From NCBI GenBank assembly GCA_002448235.1, contig DIXF01000018.1, positions 144,137 to 208,136 of the forward strand: a stretch of 64,000 nucleotides of DNA. Direction: 5' to 3'. A model generated the notes under the pieces. It was not told where the DNA came from. It saw nothing but the letters and a program-made list of their open reading frames with translations, and searched no databases. This document shows, piece after piece, positions 61,059 to 64,000 of this stretch. A program made the translations under genes and the position numbers. Source of the stretch: Syntrophaceae bacterium UBA6087 (GTDB lineage Bacteria > Desulfobacterota > Desulfomonilia > UBA1062). Positions within the stretch are counted from its first letter, which is position 1. Each line of letters opens with the position of its first letter.

Positions 61059-61481
61059 TTATTCGAGTCTGGCGTTCATGGTTATCTTGGCGTTCAACAC
61101 TCGCGACACCGGACAGCCGGATTTTGCTTCGTCCGCGGCCTTCACGAAGGCCTGTTGATCGGCGCCGGGAATCCTGGCTGTCACGTCTAGATGCACTGCC
61201 GTGATGGAGAACCCTGGTCCGTCTTTCTCAAGCGTGACTGTGGCCGTGGTGGCGATGCTCTCGGCCGTCAGGCCGGACTGACCCAGTATGAGGGAAAGCG
61301 CCATGGAAAAACACCCGGCATGTGCAGCGGCGATCAGTTCTTCTGGATTGGTTCCCTTGGCATCTTCGAAGCGTGTGCTGAACGAATACGGAGTGTCTGC
61401 AAGCACACCGCTGTCGCTCGAAAGAGTCCCTTTCCCGTCCTTTATGCCTCCCTTCCAAACCGCCGATGCCTTCCGCTTCAT
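61059..61481 (-). CDS. osmC: OsmC/Ohr-family peroxiredoxin
   Basis: A 140-residue OsmC-type protein. The N-terminus KASAVWKGGIKDGKGTLSSDSG is typical. The two redox cysteines lie in AAHAGCFSMAL (about 57) and SGCPVSRVL (about 123). It reduces organic hydroperoxides. Its stop is well separated from the upstream gene. Confidence 0.93.
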   Translation of the reverse strand: MKRKASAVWKGGIKDGKGTLSSDSGVLADTPYSFSTRFEDAKGTNPEELIAAAHAGCFSMALSLILGQSGLTAESIATTATVTLEKDGPGFSITAVHLDVTARIPGADQQAFVKAADEAKSGCPVSRVLNAKITMNARLE

Positions 61482-61535
61482 CCCTCTATCCTCCTGATAA
61501 TTACACTCCTGCTATTTGTGTGAAAACAAGAGTTC

Positions 61536-61817
61536 TCATTGTTTTTTTCGTTTGACGTTCTCGAGAGTTCCTCTTTGTTTTTCTTCAGGGTCCAACCCTT
61601 TGGCCTTCCAGGTGGAGCAACTTTCGCAGGCAATGTCCCTGACCCTGGTATCAAAATTGCGTCTGGCCCTGACCCCGGCAACTATATTGGGCCCGGTCAT
61701 TTCGGCCGGCAGCGACCTGAAAAACGTGCACTGCTTCAACGAAATACGCCCAGTGTAAACCGGGCAATCGATGGCGTGATCCTTTAACCACATTTCTTTA
61801 ATGTCATCCTGATCCAT
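61536..61817 (-). CDS. Small Cys protein (93 aa), unrecognised
   Basis: Starts MDQDDIKEMWLKDHAIDCPVYTG, with QCTFFRSLP and IACESCSTWKAKG later, and a basic end (ENVKRKKQ). Four cysteines in two pairs could form a zinc or cluster site. A GGGAGG RBS lies upstream. A protein-sized partner or function is not evident. It lies 54 nt beyond the OsmC start. Confidence 0.6.
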   Translation of the reverse strand: MDQDDIKEMWLKDHAIDCPVYTGRISLKQCTFFRSLPAEMTGPNIVAGVRARRNFDTRVRDIACESCSTWKAKGLDPEEKQRGTLENVKRKKQ

Positions 61818-62037
61818 GGTTGACCTCCCTCGCGATTCCGTATCTGCTATCTATATTAATACTGAGCGCTGGGAACTCACGTCTCAATCAGGATGGTTTT
61901 CTCTCCAAACCAGCCTGAACCACTTTTATTTAAGCCTTCTTCGCGGCCGCCACTGCGAACGGTCCGCTAATAGACCAGTCTTCTGTTTACCAACCCTAAG
62001 ACGGCAACTGTGGAAGAACTCAAGGCATGGATGGATG

Positions 62038-63120
62038 TTATTTCTGCATAATACTGAGATAACCTTCGAGCTTGCCTTTTTCCATCAAAACCTTAGCCCC
62101 AAGTTCCTGAACAGTGGCTGGAATTTCCGGTATCAGCTCACGCTGCACCAATGATATGGCTGAGGTCGGGCATCCTGATACGCATAATCCACAGCCAATG
62201 CAGTTATCCACAAGCACGAAGGCGCTATCATCGTTCATCTCGATAGCCCCCATCGGGCATCGCTCATCTGCACAGACAGAGCACCCTGTGCATTCATCTC
62301 TATTAACTTTTGCCTCGAATCTGCTTGGAGAGAACGCATGCGGATGATTGAGCTGGGTTCTCCCTCTCAAGACAGTGCAGCAGCAAGGACAACAATTGCA
62401 GATCAGGCCGGCCCTGTCGGTGCTGTTGTTGCTCGTGTGAACCAGACCTGCTTTCTCAGCTATGTTGAGGACTTCCATGGCTTCCGCCTTGGTAACGTGC
62501 CGGGCGTGCCTCCGCTGGACCAGGAATTCCCCAAAAGGACCAAAGATCATGCAGACTTCTTTTGGCTTGTCACATTTCCCGACACTCACTCTGCACGCGC
62601 AATTGGTAACGGCGATATAGGGTGCCTTTTCAACGAAATCAGCAACCTCCTCATACGGATGAACCGTGGTCACGCTTTCAAGTGATTTTTCCACCGGTAT
62701 TACCCGCATGAGCGGGGTGGGATTCCCGCAGAACGCAAGCCCCATCGCTTCTGCATGGTATTCCTCCCAGAGCTTGCCCAGACGTTCGGCTTCAGGTGTT
62801 CCGCCACCCGGCATGAATGGGAATTCAAAAAGGCCCGGAATGGTCGGGACGAGGGCATACGTTTTTCTGCCGTCCTTTTCCCTGCAATATATGATTGTTT
62901 TATCTGCCATGGTTTCGAGTATGCGGGATGTTTCTTCCATGGAGAGATTGGCTGCCTTTGCGATATCCTCGACACTCTTATTCTTGAAGCTCATGGTGAG
63001 TGCAACCTGGATTTCCTGTTCGGTAAACAGGATTCGCAAGATGTCATGGAACGCCTTTGATTTTGGAGCCCCTGATGGGTGGTTATTTATTAACTCCTGG
63101 AATTTATCATAGCTGTCCAT
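62038..63120 (-). CDS. Ferredoxin-type 4Fe-4S protein with N-terminal winged-helix-like domain
   Basis: A 360-residue protein. Residues 40-85 (VALTMSFKNKSVEDIAKAANLSMEETSRIL) resemble a winged helix. A middle domain has CNCCPCCC (about residues 245-252) and NCACR, like other iron-sulfur proteins of anaerobes. The C-terminus has two [4Fe-4S] motifs: CTGCSVCADERCP and CIGCGLCVSGCP. It may move electrons for a reductase or sense redox. Its promoter carries the same operator as the MarR gene next to it. Confidence 0.85.
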   Translation of the reverse strand: MDSYDKFQELINNHPSGAPKSKAFHDILRILFTEQEIQVALTMSFKNKSVEDIAKAANLSMEETSRILETMADKTIIYCREKDGRKTYALVPTIPGLFEFPFMPGGGTPEAERLGKLWEEYHAEAMGLAFCGNPTPLMRVIPVEKSLESVTTVHPYEEVADFVEKAPYIAVTNCACRVSVGKCDKPKEVCMIFGPFGEFLVQRRHARHVTKAEAMEVLNIAEKAGLVHTSNNSTDRAGLICNCCPCCCTVLRGRTQLNHPHAFSPSRFEAKVNRDECTGCSVCADERCPMGAIEMNDDSAFVLVDNCIGCGLCVSGCPTSAISLVQRELIPEIPATVQELGAKVLMEKGKLEGYLSIMQK

Positions 63121-63157
63121 AAAAGACCTCCTCTCCTCTTATTAATTGCTGTTACAA

Positions 63158-63175
63158 TATTTGATATAGCAAATA
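63158..63175. promoter_or_regulatory. MarR operator before the ferredoxin gene
   Basis: TATTTG-ATATAG-CAAATA, with AATTGTCAAGG after it. On the minus strand it lies between a -35 TTGACA and a TATTGT -10, 18 nt apart, so a bound repressor would cover the promoter. Confidence 0.7.
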
Positions 63176-63206
63176 ATTGTCAAGGTAAAACCTTTGATGT
63201 AAAGCA

Positions 63207-63629
63207 TTATTTGCCAAGGTTCATACACATTTGATTGATGACCTTAAAAAACACCCCAAGTTCGTTTTCAGGGATGCCTTCCTTCATCTTTCCGTTTATT
63301 TCCCTTACAACTTTTTTTGTCCTATTGATTTCTTTTCTCCCTTCCCCTGTGAGGGAGATGAAGAACTGTCTCCTGTCTCCGGGATTCAGTTCCCGTTTTA
63401 CAAAGTTCAACCTTTCGAGATTGTCAACCAGGCGCGTTATTGATGAGTTGTCAATTTCCAGGGCAGTGCTCAGGTCGCTCATGGACTGCGAATTGTTCTT
63501 TAAGAGCAGGAAGAGGATGCCGATTTGGGCAGGAGAAATGATGATCCCTTTTTCCTTGAAGACTTTTTTCATATATATCTTTATTTTGTTTTCAGATTGA
63601 GAGAGGTGATAAAAAATCCTGTCGTCCAT
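63207..63629 (-). CDS. MarR-family transcriptional regulator
   Basis: A 140-residue winged-helix regulator. The DNA-binding part is SPAQIGILFLLLKNNSQSMSDLSTALEIDNSSITRLVDNLERLNFVKRELNPGDRRQFFISLT, with the typical DRR wing. It is encoded upstream of the ferredoxin and shares an 18-bp operator with it, so it most likely represses both. The inducer is unknown. Confidence 0.93.
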   Translation of the reverse strand: MDDRIFYHLSQSENKIKIYMKKVFKEKGIIISPAQIGILFLLLKNNSQSMSDLSTALEIDNSSITRLVDNLERLNFVKRELNPGDRRQFFISLTGEGRKEINRTKKVVREINGKMKEGIPENELGVFFKVINQMCMNLGK

Positions 63630-63660
63630 AACAATCTCCTCGGAAGATATTAAGAAAATA

Positions 63661-63678
63661 TATTTGACATATCAAATA
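63661..63678. promoter_or_regulatory. MarR operator before the marR gene
   Basis: TATTTG-ACATAT-CAAATA, followed by AATTTGTAAAGG, the same layout as at 63158. On the minus strand TTTACA is a -35, with an AT-rich -10 17 nt on. Confidence 0.7.
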
Positions 63679-63821
63679 ATTTGTAAAGGTTATTTTTAAT
63701 CATAGCTGAATAAGCATTCAAACGTGAATTATGCGTAAAGATACCTGTGATGGATCGATCGTCTGTTCTCCTCTAGGAGAGCAGCATTTGTCTCCTGAAT
63801 TCGAATAGGATTAACTCGGTT

Positions 63822-64000
63822 TCAGAGCCATTTAAGAACAACCAATCCTATGGTTGCCAGCATAAACACGGAGGCAACCAGAGCCAGCAATCCATCACGG
63901 GCAATCAATGAGAGACCGAAGGCGGTGATGGCCGCGCCAGCTGCATTGGCACTGAAGGGGATGACTTCCATGGCGGGTGTCAATGCCGGAGAAGAATGTC
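63822..64000 (-). CDS. ExoD-family membrane protein, 5' end outside the window
   Basis: The C-terminal about 59 residues are seen. They read PALTPAMEVIPFSANAAGAA, then FGLSLIARDGLLALVASVF and end LATIGLVVLKWL. This is the end of the ExoD exopolysaccharide-synthesis-type membrane family. The start lies beyond 64000. Confidence 0.75.
   Translation of the reverse strand, partial: HSSPALTPAMEVIPFSANAAGAAITAFGLSLIARDGLLALVASVFMLATIGLVVLKWL

Overview
The window reads as a chromosomal segment of an anaerobic, acid-degrading deltaproteobacterium (Desulfobacterota, perhaps a syntroph or sulfate reducer). This is inferred from gene content: many acyl-CoA enzymes, two oxygen-sensitive 4-hydroxybutyryl-CoA-dehydratase-type proteins, a TRAP transporter, a ferredoxin with CNCCPCCC-type cysteines, CO-type small lipoproteins and B12-radical-SAM remnants. 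No rRNA, tRNA, CRISPR array or intact transposase was seen.

Layout. 1-9.1 kb: hybrid sensor kinase, MBL hydrolase, an SDR-PilZ fusion, a VOC protein, an XPB-like helicase, a mini-operon of tiny membrane proteins around an AtpZ-like protein, and a GMP-synthase-type ATPase. 9.3-24.9 kb: first acyl-CoA region: an overlapping pair of acyl-CoA dehydrogenases (one without the catalytic Glu), an acetoacetate-decarboxylase-fold protein, two TetR regulators, a biotin-dependent acyl-CoA carboxylase (both subunits), hydroxyacyl-CoA dehydrogenase, SDR, a [4Fe-4S] dehydratase, an amidase and a stand-alone ADP-forming acyl-CoA synthetase alpha subunit. 25-31 kb: accessory patch: PEP-CTERM protein, XRE regulator, small Cys protein, ICMT-like methyltransferase and three lipoproteins. 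30.8-34.5 kb: copper handling (Csp-type protein divergent from a CopB ATPase) and a metallophosphoesterase. 34.7-38.8 kb: NHEJ operon with two Ku genes and LigD split into polymerase and nuclease-ligase polypeptides. 38.9-43.9 kb: DUF6448-like exported protein, EamA exporter with a His-rich tail, a TacA-TacT-type toxin-antitoxin pair with a perfect operator palindrome, a wrecked DndD gene and an AT-rich gene-poor stretch.

43.9-59.7 kb: second catabolic region. A DctPQM TRAP transporter is followed by MaoC hydratase, SDR and acyl-CoA dehydrogenase. On the other strand a long cluster encodes hydroxyacyl-CoA dehydrogenase, a double TetR regulator, thiolase, crotonase, a 600-residue acyl-CoA dehydrogenase, a second 4-hydroxybutyryl-CoA-dehydratase-type enzyme, a small Cys protein and an acyl-CoA synthetase. 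Together these could import a short organic acid, activate it, convert it to crotonyl-CoA and cleave it to acetyl-CoA. 60.2-64 kb: a decayed B12-binding radical SAM gene, OsmC, a small Cys protein, a ferredoxin and a MarR regulator that share the same operator, and the end of an ExoD-type membrane protein.

The most unusual signal outside genes is a roughly 103-nt element present twice, in opposite orientation (43543-43645 and 57400-57501). Both copies can form two hairpins with conserved loops while the stem sequences differ and remain complementary. Other oddities are the SDR-PilZ fusion without a catalytic Tyr, the fused double TetR, two homologous micro-proteins flanking AtpZ, and the complementary acyl-CoA dehydrogenase pair.
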